Assembly (NCBI RefSeq): GCF_018070465.1
Contig: NZ_JAGPXT010000007.1
Span: 208,910-272,909, forward strand
Source of the DNA: Micromonospora sp. C95
Lineage (GTDB): Bacteria; Actinomycetota; Actinomycetes; Mycobacteriales; Micromonosporaceae
Direction: 5' to 3'
DNA length: 64,000 nucleotides
The notes beneath the pieces were generated by a model, which saw only the letters and a list, made by a program, of their open reading frames with translations, made no database searches and was not told the origin of the DNA. Both the position numbers and the translations under genes were made by a program. Shown one piece after another: positions 55,707-64,000 of the stretch; the first letter of the stretch is position 1, and each line of letters begins with the position of its first letter.

Positions 55707-57332
55707 ATGATCTTCAGCCTGATCATCCTGCTCGTGGTATCCCGCCTGGGGCGAGCCCGGGACACCTGCTCGGACTTTTACGTCGGCGACCGGACCTTCA
55801 CCTCACGACAGAACGGCCTTGCGCTGTTCGGCACGTTCACGATGATGACGTCGTTCGTATCCCTCAGCGACCAGATCGCATGGCACGGCCGGCGTGGCGT
55901 GCTGCTGGCCGCCGGCTTCGCCGTCTCGTGGCTGGTCACACTGTTGCTGGTCGCCGAGCCGCTGCGGAACACCGGCAGGTACACCCTCGGCGACGCCCTG
56001 AGCCTCCGGATGAGAGCGCGACCGGTCCGGATGGCTGCCGGGACCGTCACGCTCGTGGTGTCCTTCCTCTACATGACGATCCAGCTGGTGGCTGCGAGCA
56101 ACCTACTCGCGCTGCTGCTCGGCCTGGACGGAGCTGCCGCCCGGCCACTGATCATCCTCACGATCGCCGGCCTCACCGCCACGACCGTGTACTACACCGG
56201 GATGCGCGGTACCACGTGGACTCAGATCATCAATGCGGCACTGCTGCTCACGGCCGTGCTCGTGCTCGCGGGTGCGCTCCTGGTCTACTACCGATTCGAC
56301 GTGGCCAGGCTGTTCGGTGAGGCGGTAGGCGGTGCCACAACGAGCGGCAGAGATCTGTCAGGGCCGGCACCGACTGGACACCGTTCACCGCAGCCGCTGG
56401 AGATGTCATCCCAGGTACTCACCGTCATGGTGGGGCACGCCGTGCTGCCGTACCTCTTCATCCGTTTCCTGACCGTGCCCGGGACCCGCGACGTCCGGCG
56501 CTCGGTCTCCTGGGCGATCTGGCTGATCACCCCGTACTACCTACTCATCGTCCTGATCGGCTTCGGTGCCGCTGCCCTGGTGCGTCCGGGTGGGCTGCTG
56601 GCGTCTCCCGACCAACATTCGCCGGTCGTCGCCCTGCTGGCGGTCGAGCTCGGCGGCGTACCGATGCGGATGTTCGTCGCGTCCGTCGTCTTCACCACGA
56701 TCGTCGCGGTGACCGCAGGACTCGCTCTCGTCACCGCCGCCAGCTTCACCCGCGACATCCAACTGAACCTCACCGACCGCCGGGATGGCGGGGAACGACA
56801 CGAAGTGTCCGTGGCCCGCCGCGCGGTGGTGGTCATCTGCCTGCTGCTGGCCGGGGTTGCCATCCTGTTCGTGGACGCGAATCTCACCTTCCTCATGTCG
56901 CTCGACGTGACGATGGCCGCGTCGTCGATCTTCCCCGCGCTGCTGTTCGCCTGGTTCTGGCGGAGATTCAACACGGTGGGCGCTCTCTGCTGCCTGTACG
57001 GTGGCGTCGCGGTCACCCTGGCCCTGGTGACCTTCTCCCCTGCCGTGTCGGGTGACCCGCTGGCGCTCTTCCCCGGAGCGGACTTCGCCTATCTGCCGTG
57101 GCGGCACGTGGGGCTGGTGTCCATTCCGGCGTCCTTCCTCCTGGGCTACCTGGGTGCGGTAGTCAGCAGCGAACGCAACGACGCGAAGTATGCCGTGATG
57201 CAGGTACGAGCGCTGACCGGAATCGGTGCCGCCGAGGCGGTGACCACCAGCCCCGCCCTGGCTGCCGCTGACGGCGAGCCGGGCGCACCCCGGTCACGAC
57301 GGTGGCTGCCGCGCCAGAGACGTCAGCACTGA
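55707..57332 (+). CDS. Sodium/solute symporter, ActP-like
   Basis: 541 residues from ATG 55707, with about thirteen hydrophobic segments. SSS-family motifs: SDFYVGDRTFTSRQNGLALFGTFTMM, YTLGDALSLRMRARPVR, RFLTVPGTRDVRRSVSWAIW. Acetate/pyruvate or similar acid uptake is likely by pairing with DUF485. No ribosome-binding site lies before this ATG. A 12-codon frame (ATG 55669 to TGA at 55707) links the DUF485 stop to this start by overlapping bases. The C-terminal tail is polar. Confidence 0.87.
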   Translation: MIFSLIILLVVSRLGRARDTCSDFYVGDRTFTSRQNGLALFGTFTMMTSFVSLSDQIAWHGRRGVLLAAGFAVSWLVTLLLVAEPLRNTGRYTLGDALSLRMRARPVRMAAGTVTLVVSFLYMTIQLVAASNLLALLLGLDGAAARPLIILTIAGLTATTVYYTGMRGTTWTQIINAALLLTAVLVLAGALLVYYRFDVARLFGEAVGGATTSGRDLSGPAPTGHRSPQPLEMSSQVLTVMVGHAVLPYLFIRFLTVPGTRDVRRSVSWAIWLITPYYLLIVLIGFGAAALVRPGGLLASPDQHSPVVALLAVELGGVPMRMFVASVVFTTIVAVTAGLALVTAASFTRDIQLNLTDRRDGGERHEVSVARRAVVVICLLLAGVAILFVDANLTFLMSLDVTMAASSIFPALLFAWFWRRFNTVGALCCLYGGVAVTLALVTFSPAVSGDPLALFPGADFAYLPWRHVGLVSIPASFLLGYLGAVVSSERNDAKYAVMQVRALTGIGAAEAVTTSPALAAADGEPGAPRSRRWLPRQRRQH

Positions 57333-57367
57333 ACAGGCCGCTTTCCGAGCATGCCGGTACGCCGACC

Positions 57368-57757
57368 TCAGCCGGCGGGCTCGAAGAGCTCGACCACATT
57401 CCCGGAGGGATCAAGGGCGAGGATCTGCCGCCCTTCCGGGCCAGTGACGATGTTGTTACGGAAGGCCACGCCAGCGTCCCGCAGCTCCGCCACCCATGCC
57501 ACGATGTCGTCCACGAGGATGTGGATACGGTTCCACCCGCCCGGCCCCGGCCGGGTGCCGTCCGGCATGGCCTGGCCTGCCGAACTCATCGGGCCACTCA
57601 GCAGGAGACGCAGGTTGCCCCGAATGACGTCGGCGAACGCTGGCGCCGCGCTGATCCTGAGCGTGAACCCAAGGTGCGTGGTGTAGAAGTCGATCGCCGC
57701 ATCCACATCGTCAACCATGTACCGGACGTTGACCAGTTCCGCAGGCTTACCCGACAA
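57368..57757 (-). CDS. VOC (glyoxalase/dioxygenase) superfamily protein
   Basis: 129 residues, two beta-alpha-beta-beta-beta units: VNVRYMVDDVDAAIDFYTTHLGF and RIHILVDDIVAWVAELRDAGV, ending LDPSGNVVELFEP. TTG 57757 is supported by GGGAG six bases upstream and overlaps the ArsR-ArsC stop by 11 bp. Function cannot be assigned from sequence. Confidence 0.83.
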   Translation of the reverse strand: MSGKPAELVNVRYMVDDVDAAIDFYTTHLGFTLRISAAPAFADVIRGNLRLLLSGPMSSAGQAMPDGTRPGPGGWNRIHILVDDIVAWVAELRDAGVAFRNNIVTGPEGRQILALDPSGNVVELFEPAG

Positions 57758-58553
57758 CGCTAGCTCCCTCCCGAGCCGCCGTGGCATGGTCGATCGCGTA
57801 GAGAAGAAACTCGACTCGCGTCCTGAGTTCCTCCGCGGTCCGCTGGAACTGCGCATAGCTCTGCTCGGCGGAAACCGCCTCGGCCGCTGGATCCGGGACG
57901 CTCCAGTGCACCACCGCTCTCGCCCGCGGAAAGTCGGGGCAGACCTCGCGAAGACGGTCACAGAGGCTGATCACGTAGTCGAAGCGCTGTTCCAGGAAAT
58001 CACTCAGGTGCTTCGGACGCCGCTTGGTCATGTCAATGCCGCTCTCGCCCATGACCCGCACCGTGTTCGCGTGCAGCGGCTTGGGTTGGCCTCCTGCACT
58101 GACCACGTCGACGCGTTCGCCGCCCAGCTGCTGCAGTATCGCCTCAGCCATCTGCGATCGGGAGCTGTTGCCTGTGCAGAGGAAGATCACCCGGACCGGC
58201 AACTCGCCCGCCCCACGCGGATCTGGTCCGGGCGGCGCCAGGGCGGCGGGCGTCAGCCGTAAGCCCGGATGCAACAGAGCGCCGGCTTCGGCGAGCAGGT
58301 TGCGGCAGGCGAGGAGGTTGAGGCTGTAGTAGCTGTCACGCTTGTCCGCCGAACTGCGACGCACCGTCACCAATCCACCCGCCCGCAACTGCCCGAGGTG
58401 GTAGGAGGTCAGGCTCTGCTGCTGGCCGATCAGCTCCATCAGCTCGCGGACCTGCCGGTCGCTTCGCGCCAGCTCGGCCAGCAACCGCCACCGCAGCGGA
58501 TGCGCCGTGAGACGGAGGACTCCCGGTGGCTCTGGATTGATTGCGGAACACAC
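57747..58553 (-). CDS. ArsR-type repressor fused to an arsenate reductase/LMW phosphatase
   Basis: 268 residues. N-terminal winged helix (about 10-85): LRLTAHPLRWRLLAELARSDRQVRELMELIGQQQSLTSYHLGQLRAGGLV. C-terminal low-molecular-weight phosphatase/ArsC domain (about 119-255): the P-loop is CTGNSSRSQ with Cys126 and Arg132, and a later D in WSVPDPAA acts as acid. The fused design is known in actinomycetes. GTG 58553 has TAAAAT seven bases upstream. The VOC gene follows in the same operon. Confidence 0.9.
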   Translation of the reverse strand: MCSAINPEPPGVLRLTAHPLRWRLLAELARSDRQVRELMELIGQQQSLTSYHLGQLRAGGLVTVRRSSADKRDSYYSLNLLACRNLLAEAGALLHPGLRLTPAALAPPGPDPRGAGELPVRVIFLCTGNSSRSQMAEAILQQLGGERVDVVSAGGQPKPLHANTVRVMGESGIDMTKRRPKHLSDFLEQRFDYVISLCDRLREVCPDFPRARAVVHWSVPDPAAEAVSAEQSYAQFQRTAEELRTRVEFLLYAIDHATAAREGASVVG

Positions 58554-58560
58554 AAACAGG

Positions 58561-58587
58561 ATTTTACATCAAAGCAGTTAGTTGGAT
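58561..58587 (-). promoter_or_regulatory. Leaderless promoter and ArsR-type operator
   Basis: On the minus strand TAAAAT (58566-58561) is seven bases before the GTG at 58553. Overlapping it is ATCAAA-N8-TTGGAT (58568-58587), an imperfect palindrome of ArsR-operator style. This suggests autorepression by the fused ArsR-ArsC protein. Confidence 0.5.
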
Positions 58588-58654
58588 AGTCGACGCTGGT
58601 ACTTGTCTGACCGGTACGGCCTGAACATGGGCCGGAGGTGATCGCGCCGAGGTG

Positions 58655-61417
58655 TCACGACGACTCGTGTGAGATGAAGTGTTTGGTCAACTCCACGCGC
58701 GTCCGGATCCCCAGTTTCGCGAAGACACGTCGCAGGTGGCTGTCGACCGTGTGCGGCGACAGGAACAGCATGGTGGCAGCCTCTCGGTTGGTCCGCCCGT
58801 CCACGATGGCCCGCACGACACGCAGTTCCGCAGTCGTCAGGCTCTCCCAGCCGGACGTGGGTCGGTCAGCGCCCGGGGTGCCCGCAGGAACGCCGAGGTG
58901 ACGAAGCTTCGCCTGCACCCGGCTGGCGTCCCGCCGTGCGCCGCACTGCTCGTAGAGGTCGAAAGCCGACTCCAGCAGCCGCGCTGCTTCCGGCTGGTTC
59001 CGGGCAATCTGTTCTTCCTTTGCCGTGTCCTCCAGCGCGACACCCGCCGCCAACCGACGCCCACTGCGGCGATAGTGCTCGACGGCGCGGTGCATGGCGG
59101 CGAAGTCACCACGCAGCAGTCCCTCCGCGTGATCGGCGCCGGCGGCCAGGGACTCCGCGTCCGGGTTCTGATCGGCGAGAGAACGCACGATCTCCACCGC
59201 CCGTTCCGCCTCGGCGGCGAGTCCCGCCTTGCGGGCCATCCGCACCGCCAACGCGGCCGCGGTCGGCGCTTCGGCGAACAGAAATCGGTCAGGGGCCCCA
59301 GCCGAGCCTCCGCTGAGCAGTGTCTGCACTCCCTGGTTGGGACGCCCGCTCGCGGCGTGGAACTGCGCCAGCGCCCAGTTGAAGCCGAGTCGGTCGATGG
59401 CGGCGTCGTGGTGCAGAAGGCGTTCGGCCTTACGGAGGTGCTCACTCGCGGTGTCCGGTTCGCCCAGGTGCAGGCTGATCCGCGTAAGGACCGCGCGGGC
59501 GAGCACGGAGTCCTCCGGTCCCGACCGGTCCAGGACACGGAGCCCGGCCTCAGCGGCGAGGCGGGCCTCGTTGAGCTGGCCGGCAGTCACCAGGAGCTCG
59601 GCCTGGTGTCCGTGCCACCGCGGCTCCGACCATGCCCGGCCCGCCCTTTCCGCCTCCTGCCTGATCGCGGCGCAGGCGGCGGAAGCCTCGTGCATCTGAT
59701 CGGTGGCGACGAGGGCCCGAATGAGCCACGTCCAGAGCGGTGGCTCGCAGGTCACGCAGGACCTGTTGCCACCGGACCGCAGGCCGTACGCGCCGCTGCC
59801 GGTGTCGCCGGCTCGGGCGGCGGTCGGTTGCCAGCCGCCGGCCCGAGCTGTCCGGTCGGTCGCCGGAACCTCGCCGCCGTCGCGGTACGAACTCGCGGCT
59901 GCGGCCCACCTCCCGCCACCGGGCAGTAGTACGTCCGGAGGGGGGCGGTAGGTCGAGCCGCTGGTGAGGTCGGCGAGCGCCTGCTTGACCGCCACCCGGT
60001 GGCATTCGTCGAGATCCCGCCGCGCCAAGGTGCGCTGCAGCCACTCGACCGGCATCCCGACCTGTCCGGCGGCCGTCATCCGGGCCGCAAGATCGAGCGT
60101 CAGTTGCACCTGGGTTGCCGGGGGGATACCGGCCTGCACGATGGGCTCGGCGAGCCGGCCGGCCTCCACCGCCCGTCCGGCCCCGGCGAGCAGGTTGCAG
60201 GCCCGAGCCAGCGATTGCGGGAGCTGCTCGAACTGCCCGACCAGCGTCCTCATCACCCGAGTCAGAATCTCCGCACACCCGCATCCGGACGACTGCGCAG
60301 GCGCGGTCGAAGGGAGGGGGCGCTGGGCGGCCTGTCCTTCCGAGTGGAAGTTTCTCGCCCTCGACCGCGCGGGCCGCCGCAACCTGACGGCGGCCTTGGC
60401 AACCGGCGGACCATCATCCACAGTCCGCGACGCGGAGTGCTCAAGGCCCTCGGCGACCAGGTCGTGCGCGAAGGCCATGGTGGCACCGCTTCTGGTCAGC
60501 AGCCCACCCTGCACCGCTTCGTGAGCCGCAGCGGACAGGTCGAGGCCGGGGTCACCGAGCAGAGGCGCCACCTCCGCCACCGAGAACGTGCGACCGATGC
60601 TCCTGCCCTTTATCAGCAGGCGCCGAACCCGGTCCGGCAGTTCGCCCAGCAGACGGTCCAACGCGGGACCGACGCCCTCCGGCAGACGGTCGGCGGAGGT
60701 GCAGGCCCTGCCGTCGACGACGACGATCTCGCCTGCTTCCACCAACGCCTCAAGGAGCATCTGCAAGAGCCGGGGATTGCCGTTGCATCGCGCTGCCCAG
60801 GCGAGCACCGAGTCGTCCGGCTCGGCACCGAGGGTGTCGGCACACAGCTTCGCCACCGCGCCCTCGTCCAGCGGCCCCAGCCGGAGTGACACCGCCGACC
60901 GGTCGATCAGCCAGCCGATGGCCTGCTGCGCGAGCGAGTGAGCAGGGATCGGCCGACGGGCGAGCAGCCACAGCACGGGCGACGAGGCGAGCGACTGCAC
61001 GAGGTTCTGCAACGCCAGGGCGCTCACCTCGTCCGCTTGGTGGATGTCGTCGAGGATGACCAGGAGAGGACGCCGGCACGCCGCCTTGTCGAACAGTTCG
61101 GCCAGACGATCGGCGAGCAGGAAGGGATTGACGTCCGGACGGACAAGTTCGTCGAATTCGAACCCGCTCGATATCAGGTGTCGGAGGAAGTTGACCAATT
61201 CCCGCACCGGCGTCGGGCGGTCAGCGCTCCCGACTCGCACATAGTTTACGGTGACCCCCTGCTCAGCTCCGGCGAGGCTCGCCGCCCGCAGCAAACGGGT
61301 CTTGCCGATACCGATCGGCCCTTCCAGGATAATGCACCCACCCGCGCCCTGCAGGACGGCGTCCACATGCCCGACCAGCGTGGAATATTTCCGTTCACGT
61401 CCGACTAGCAGATGCAC
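58655..61417 (-). CDS. LuxR-family LAL-type transcriptional regulator
   Basis: 920 residues. Walker A GPIGIGKT (33-40), Walker B LLVILDDIH (about 117-125), a helical TPR-like middle, and a C-terminal LuxR HTH (about 855-915) with LTTAELRVVRAIVDGRTNREAATMLFLSPHTVDSHLRRVFAKLGI. Large LAL regulators often activate adjacent natural-product clusters. An insert of low-complexity residues (about 340-385 and 500-560) is unusual. GTG 61417. The upstream 821-bp gap separates it from the DAHP synthase gene, which it may control. Confidence 0.93.
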   Translation of the reverse strand: MHLLVGRERKYSTLVGHVDAVLQGAGGCIILEGPIGIGKTRLLRAASLAGAEQGVTVNYVRVGSADRPTPVRELVNFLRHLISSGFEFDELVRPDVNPFLLADRLAELFDKAACRRPLLVILDDIHQADEVSALALQNLVQSLASSPVLWLLARRPIPAHSLAQQAIGWLIDRSAVSLRLGPLDEGAVAKLCADTLGAEPDDSVLAWAARCNGNPRLLQMLLEALVEAGEIVVVDGRACTSADRLPEGVGPALDRLLGELPDRVRRLLIKGRSIGRTFSVAEVAPLLGDPGLDLSAAAHEAVQGGLLTRSGATMAFAHDLVAEGLEHSASRTVDDGPPVAKAAVRLRRPARSRARNFHSEGQAAQRPLPSTAPAQSSGCGCAEILTRVMRTLVGQFEQLPQSLARACNLLAGAGRAVEAGRLAEPIVQAGIPPATQVQLTLDLAARMTAAGQVGMPVEWLQRTLARRDLDECHRVAVKQALADLTSGSTYRPPPDVLLPGGGRWAAAASSYRDGGEVPATDRTARAGGWQPTAARAGDTGSGAYGLRSGGNRSCVTCEPPLWTWLIRALVATDQMHEASAACAAIRQEAERAGRAWSEPRWHGHQAELLVTAGQLNEARLAAEAGLRVLDRSGPEDSVLARAVLTRISLHLGEPDTASEHLRKAERLLHHDAAIDRLGFNWALAQFHAASGRPNQGVQTLLSGGSAGAPDRFLFAEAPTAAALAVRMARKAGLAAEAERAVEIVRSLADQNPDAESLAAGADHAEGLLRGDFAAMHRAVEHYRRSGRRLAAGVALEDTAKEEQIARNQPEAARLLESAFDLYEQCGARRDASRVQAKLRHLGVPAGTPGADRPTSGWESLTTAELRVVRAIVDGRTNREAATMLFLSPHTVDSHLRRVFAKLGIRTRVELTKHFISHESS

Positions 61418-62238
61418 GCGTACCCCCCGGTCGAAGCCGCATTCCTTAACTGCGACGCAACCATGCCCATGGATCTATGGTCAACAATTCGCGCACGAGA
61501 TGGCGTAATCGCGTTATATCAAGCTGGATTGATGCAGGTCAAGAGCCTGGCCACCAGCCATCCTGCCAGGCATAGAAGGTTCTCATTACATATGCCGAAA
61601 AATAGTAAACATGGTACCTAACCCTTCAAGGTCCAGGCAGATGCCGCCAGAACGTAGTGCTGGTAACGATCAAAAAGCTACGACCACCTTACGTTACGGC
61701 AGCGTGAAACGTGTGGAACGGGTTCACAGACGGACGTTGCGGACAGTCCAGGTGGGTGGGGAAAGGTCAAGAAGCGCGTCCCCGAGGAGGCGTTAACCGA
61801 ATGTTCGATTTTGGTGCTCCGGGTACGACAAAGGCGATCTTCCCGCCGCTTACCGCCCCGCCACCAGCCATAATGCCGCCCGCCTGCAGCTCGCCACGCG
61901 ACAGGCGAGAGCGGCACCACAGGTGAACAAAGTGGACGTATCCGGCAAAACCAGGGTTTGGCGGAGAGCGCCAACCTCTTGGCCGCTTGCGCTCCGTGGA
62001 CCCAACCGGCCCTCGATCGCTCGGTACGGCCGCTCCCCCCGCTACCGACAACGGTAGCGGTGGTAGCGCCAGCGGTAGCGGTAGCGGCGCCGGCCAACCC
62101 ACGTGTTCAACGCGAAGACGTGATGTGTGACGCCGACAGTTGGGCGAGGCTCTCAATAACCCCTCAAGACCCGGCCATAGCAAGCCCACTCACTGACTGG
62201 TTCTGTGAAAGGCAACACATTGAGCGACAGGATTAGAC
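61418..62238. other. 821-bp non-coding stretch between the LAL regulator and DAHP synthase genes
   Basis: No convincing gene was found. Bases 61494-61700 are AT-rich compared with the rest (for example around 61590-61610), which fits divergent promoters. A weak candidate small frame runs from ATG 61801 to 61926 (41 codons), with GGAGG ten bases upstream; it has no recognisable pattern. The hairpin and repeats at 62039-62086 are described separately. Confidence 0.55.
62039..62086. repeat. Hairpin plus four GGTAGCG repeats
   Basis: CCGCTACCG (62039-62047) pairs exactly with CGGTAGCGG (62052-62060). GGTAGCG recurs at 62053, 62062, 62074 and 62080, giving steps of 9, 12 and 6 bases. It lies about 150 bp upstream of the DAHP synthase gene; a regulatory stem or protein-binding array is possible. 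Confidence 0.55.
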
Positions 62239-63462
62239 ATGCAACCACCCAGCGCTACTGCGGAGTTTGTCCAAACCTGGCCGTGGGAGGGCATGCCGGC
62301 AACACAGCAACCGGATTGGCGAAACCACACTGACCACCACGAAGCATGCACAAGTCTGGCCAAATCAGAACCGCTGGTGACATCTGCGGAAATTAACAGT
62401 CTGCGTACGTCCCTCTCGGCGCTGCCCGGCGGAGACGCCCTTCTCCTGCAAGCTGGCGACTGCGCGGAGAGCTTCTACGAGTCCAGTGGTCCACACATTG
62501 CCGAGAAGCTGCGGGTTCTCGACAAAGTGGCCGAGCACCTGGGGGATTGCACCAGCTCCCGAGTCGTCTGCATCGGACGAATGGGCGGGCAGTTCGCCAA
62601 GCCCAGATCCCGTGCGACGGAGCAGCATGGCGACGGCAGCATCCCCGCGTTTCGCGGGCACATGGTGAATTCGGAGATCGCCACGCTTTCGCATCGACAG
62701 GCCAACCCGAGCCGCATGCTGTGGGCCTACGATGCCAGCGAGCGAGCCCAGCGAGCGATGCGGGACCATCGGCGGCGCCAGCGCCTCGCACCCACCGTCG
62801 AGGGGCCGTGGTCCAGCCACGAGGCGCTGATCATCGACTACGAGACCCGCCTGGTCCGTCGGGCAGTCGCTACCGGCGAGCCGTACCTCGCCTCGACGCA
62901 CGTGCCGTGGGTGGGAGATCGAACCCGTCAACCGGACGGCGCACACGTCGCCCTACTGAGGACCGTCACCAATCCGGTTGGCTGCAAGATCGGGCCGAGC
63001 GCCACCCCGGACGAGGTCGCCCGGCTCTGCGACCTCCTCGACCCGCGACGCGAGCCCGGTCGGCTCATTCTGATCCCGAGAATGGGTCGGGCAGAGATCC
63101 GAAAGGTTCTGCCGCCCATCGTCCGACGGGTCAGCAGCTCCGGGCACCCGGTGATCTGGCTGAGCGATCCTATGCACGGCAACACTCGCATGTCACACAG
63201 GCTCGGGCTGAAGACACGGCACCTGACCGACATGATCACCGAAGCGCTCATGTTCCGCGACATCGTGGAGGCGAACAACCAACGCGCCGGCGGTCTCCAC
63301 CTGGAACTGGCGGCGGGTGACGTCACCGAGTGCATCGGTGGTTCGGTGAGGAGCGAAGATGATCTACTTCGCCACTACACCTCGCTGTGCGATCCGAGAC
63401 TCAACCTCGAACAGGCTGTCGATCTCGTCGAAGCGTGGGCCAAGGGGGTGGCGAGCCGGTGA
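62239..63462 (+). CDS. Class II DAHP synthase, short form
   Basis: 407 residues. Class II motifs: LLLQAGDCAESF, CIGRMGGQFAKPRS, NPVGCKIGP, WLSDPMHGNT and HLELAAGDVTECIGG. It condenses erythrose-4-phosphate and phosphoenolpyruvate, starting the shikimate pathway. At 407 residues it is about 55 shorter than primary-metabolism types such as the 462-residue mycobacterial enzyme and matches PhzC-like forms from natural-product clusters. ATG 62239 follows AGGA. Immediately followed by metK. Confidence 0.93.
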   Translation: MQPPSATAEFVQTWPWEGMPATQQPDWRNHTDHHEACTSLAKSEPLVTSAEINSLRTSLSALPGGDALLLQAGDCAESFYESSGPHIAEKLRVLDKVAEHLGDCTSSRVVCIGRMGGQFAKPRSRATEQHGDGSIPAFRGHMVNSEIATLSHRQANPSRMLWAYDASERAQRAMRDHRRRQRLAPTVEGPWSSHEALIIDYETRLVRRAVATGEPYLASTHVPWVGDRTRQPDGAHVALLRTVTNPVGCKIGPSATPDEVARLCDLLDPRREPGRLILIPRMGRAEIRKVLPPIVRRVSSSGHPVIWLSDPMHGNTRMSHRLGLKTRHLTDMITEALMFRDIVEANNQRAGGLHLELAAGDVTECIGGSVRSEDDLLRHYTSLCDPRLNLEQAVDLVEAWAKGVASR

Positions 63463-63618
63463 CCACCTCGTCCATGGCGGCGGTCATGTTGGGCCCCGAT
63501 GCCGGGCCATTGCACGTGCAGCACCCCCTCCGTCCCCACCGGCGCCAAGGTCGCGAGCGCGGTTCCTCCGCTCCGGCCGGCACCCGGCGCCGACTTCCTC
63601 ACACCGAAAGGCACAAGC

Positions 63619-64000
63619 ATGCGACGTCTCTTCACGTCCGAATCGGTCACGGAAGGCCACCCGGACAAGATCGCCGATCAGATCAGTGATGGCATTCTCG
63701 ATGCCTTGTTGACGCAGGATCCGCATAGTCGGGTGGCGGTGGAGACGTTGATCACCACTGGTCAGGTGCATGTTGCCGGTGAGGTGACGACGAAGGCGTA
63801 CGCCGATATTCCGACGATCGTGCGGGAGACGATTCTGGGTATCGGGTACGACTCGTCGAAGAAGGGTTTCGATGGGGCGTCGTGTGGGGTGAGTGTTTCG
63901 ATCGGTTCGCAGTCGCCGGACATCGCGCAGGGTGTGGACAACGCGTTCGAGTTGCGGACCGGGGCGTCGGAGAGTGCGTTGGACGCGCAGGGCGCCGGTG
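63619..64000 (+). CDS. metK: S-adenosylmethionine synthetase, 3' truncated by the window
   Basis: The first 127 codons are visible: [21 protein letters not shown] contains the substrate His, then [12 protein letters not shown] and [13 protein letters not shown]. This is the conserved MetK N-terminus. The gene continues past base 64000. Third-position T and G are more frequent than in neighbours (as in ggt, gtg, tcg runs), typical of a strongly expressed or separately acquired copy. AAAGG lies before the ATG. It sits 156 bp after the DAHP synthase gene. Confidence 0.93.
   Translation, partial: MRRLFTSESVTEGHPDKIADQISDGILDALLTQDPHSRVAVETLITTGQVHVAGEVTTKAYADIPTIVRETILGIGYDSSKKGFDGASCGVSVSIGSQSPDIAQGVDNAFELRTGASESALDAQGAG

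Noticed and set aside
61801..61926. 41-codon small frame with GGAGG upstream
   Set aside because: Spacing is long, composition is uninformative and no conserved pattern is visible; mentioned only as a possibility.

Overview
The window is very GC-rich with dense, tightly packed genes. It carries a streptogrisin-type protease, a CBM2-GH62 xylan-debranching enzyme, actinobacterial QcrC/QcrA, a DUF385 deazaflavin-type protein, TetR/MerR/LuxR-LAL regulators and many GTG starts. This points to a filamentous actinomycete, most likely Micromonosporaceae (Micromonospora-like). That assignment is inferred from gene content and style, not from a search.

Left third (1-28.1 kb): mostly single genes and small units. 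In order: a 5'-truncated secreted serine protease; a GH62 arabinofuranosidase behind a CebR-like palindrome; a PLP enzyme; a DUF305-type membrane protein; a qcrC-qcrA pair with no qcrB, followed by a lipoprotein and an MscS channel; LtrA and MFS membrane proteins; a TetR/alpha-beta hydrolase unit divergent from a quinone-oxidoreductase-like gene; a second TetR gene divergent from a barrel-fold protein across a dense double palindrome; and a MerR regulator fused to a methyltransferase. Small enzymes follow (DUF385, GNAT, APH-like kinase, DinB, PHP phosphatase, histidine phosphatase, MTA phosphorylase).

25.6-33.5 kb: a coherent cluster. A polytopic membrane protein and a sugar-nucleotide epimerase face a coupled run of GT2, TIGR04282-type transferase, methyltransferase, cytochrome b561-like/molybdopterin oxidoreductase and a small membrane protein. 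An OmpR-type response regulator and histidine kinase follow. The two plus-strand promoters share the same architecture.

33.6-40.6 kb: assorted genes (SigJ-like ECF factor, CoaD-like protein, GNAT, secreted proteins, beta-lactamase-fold hydrolase, NDH-2-like flavoprotein).

40.6-52.4 kb is the most interesting region. It is a minus-strand operon of ten genes, most overlapping by 4-7 bp: ATP-grasp ligase, DUF364 protein, cysteine-synthase-like PLP enzyme, dipeptide-epimerase-like enolase, MFS exporter, methyltransferase, nickel/peptide-type binding protein, permease, a permease-ATPase-ATPase fusion and a GNAT. A Fur-family (Zur-like) 7-1-7 palindrome lies just upstream of the first gene. My reading is a metal-regulated, non-NRPS metallophore made by amide ligation, exported by the MFS protein and re-imported by the ABC transporter.

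52.5-61.4 kb: DoxX, a YkuE-like phosphoesterase with a phosphatidylserine decarboxylase-like gene, a DUF485/solute-symporter pair, an ArsR-arsenate reductase fusion with a VOC protein, and a large LAL regulator. After an 821-bp non-coding stretch come a short class II DAHP synthase and the start of a SAM synthetase gene cut by the window end. This looks like the edge of a shikimate-derived natural-product cluster. I saw no CRISPR array, tRNA, rRNA or insertion sequence.
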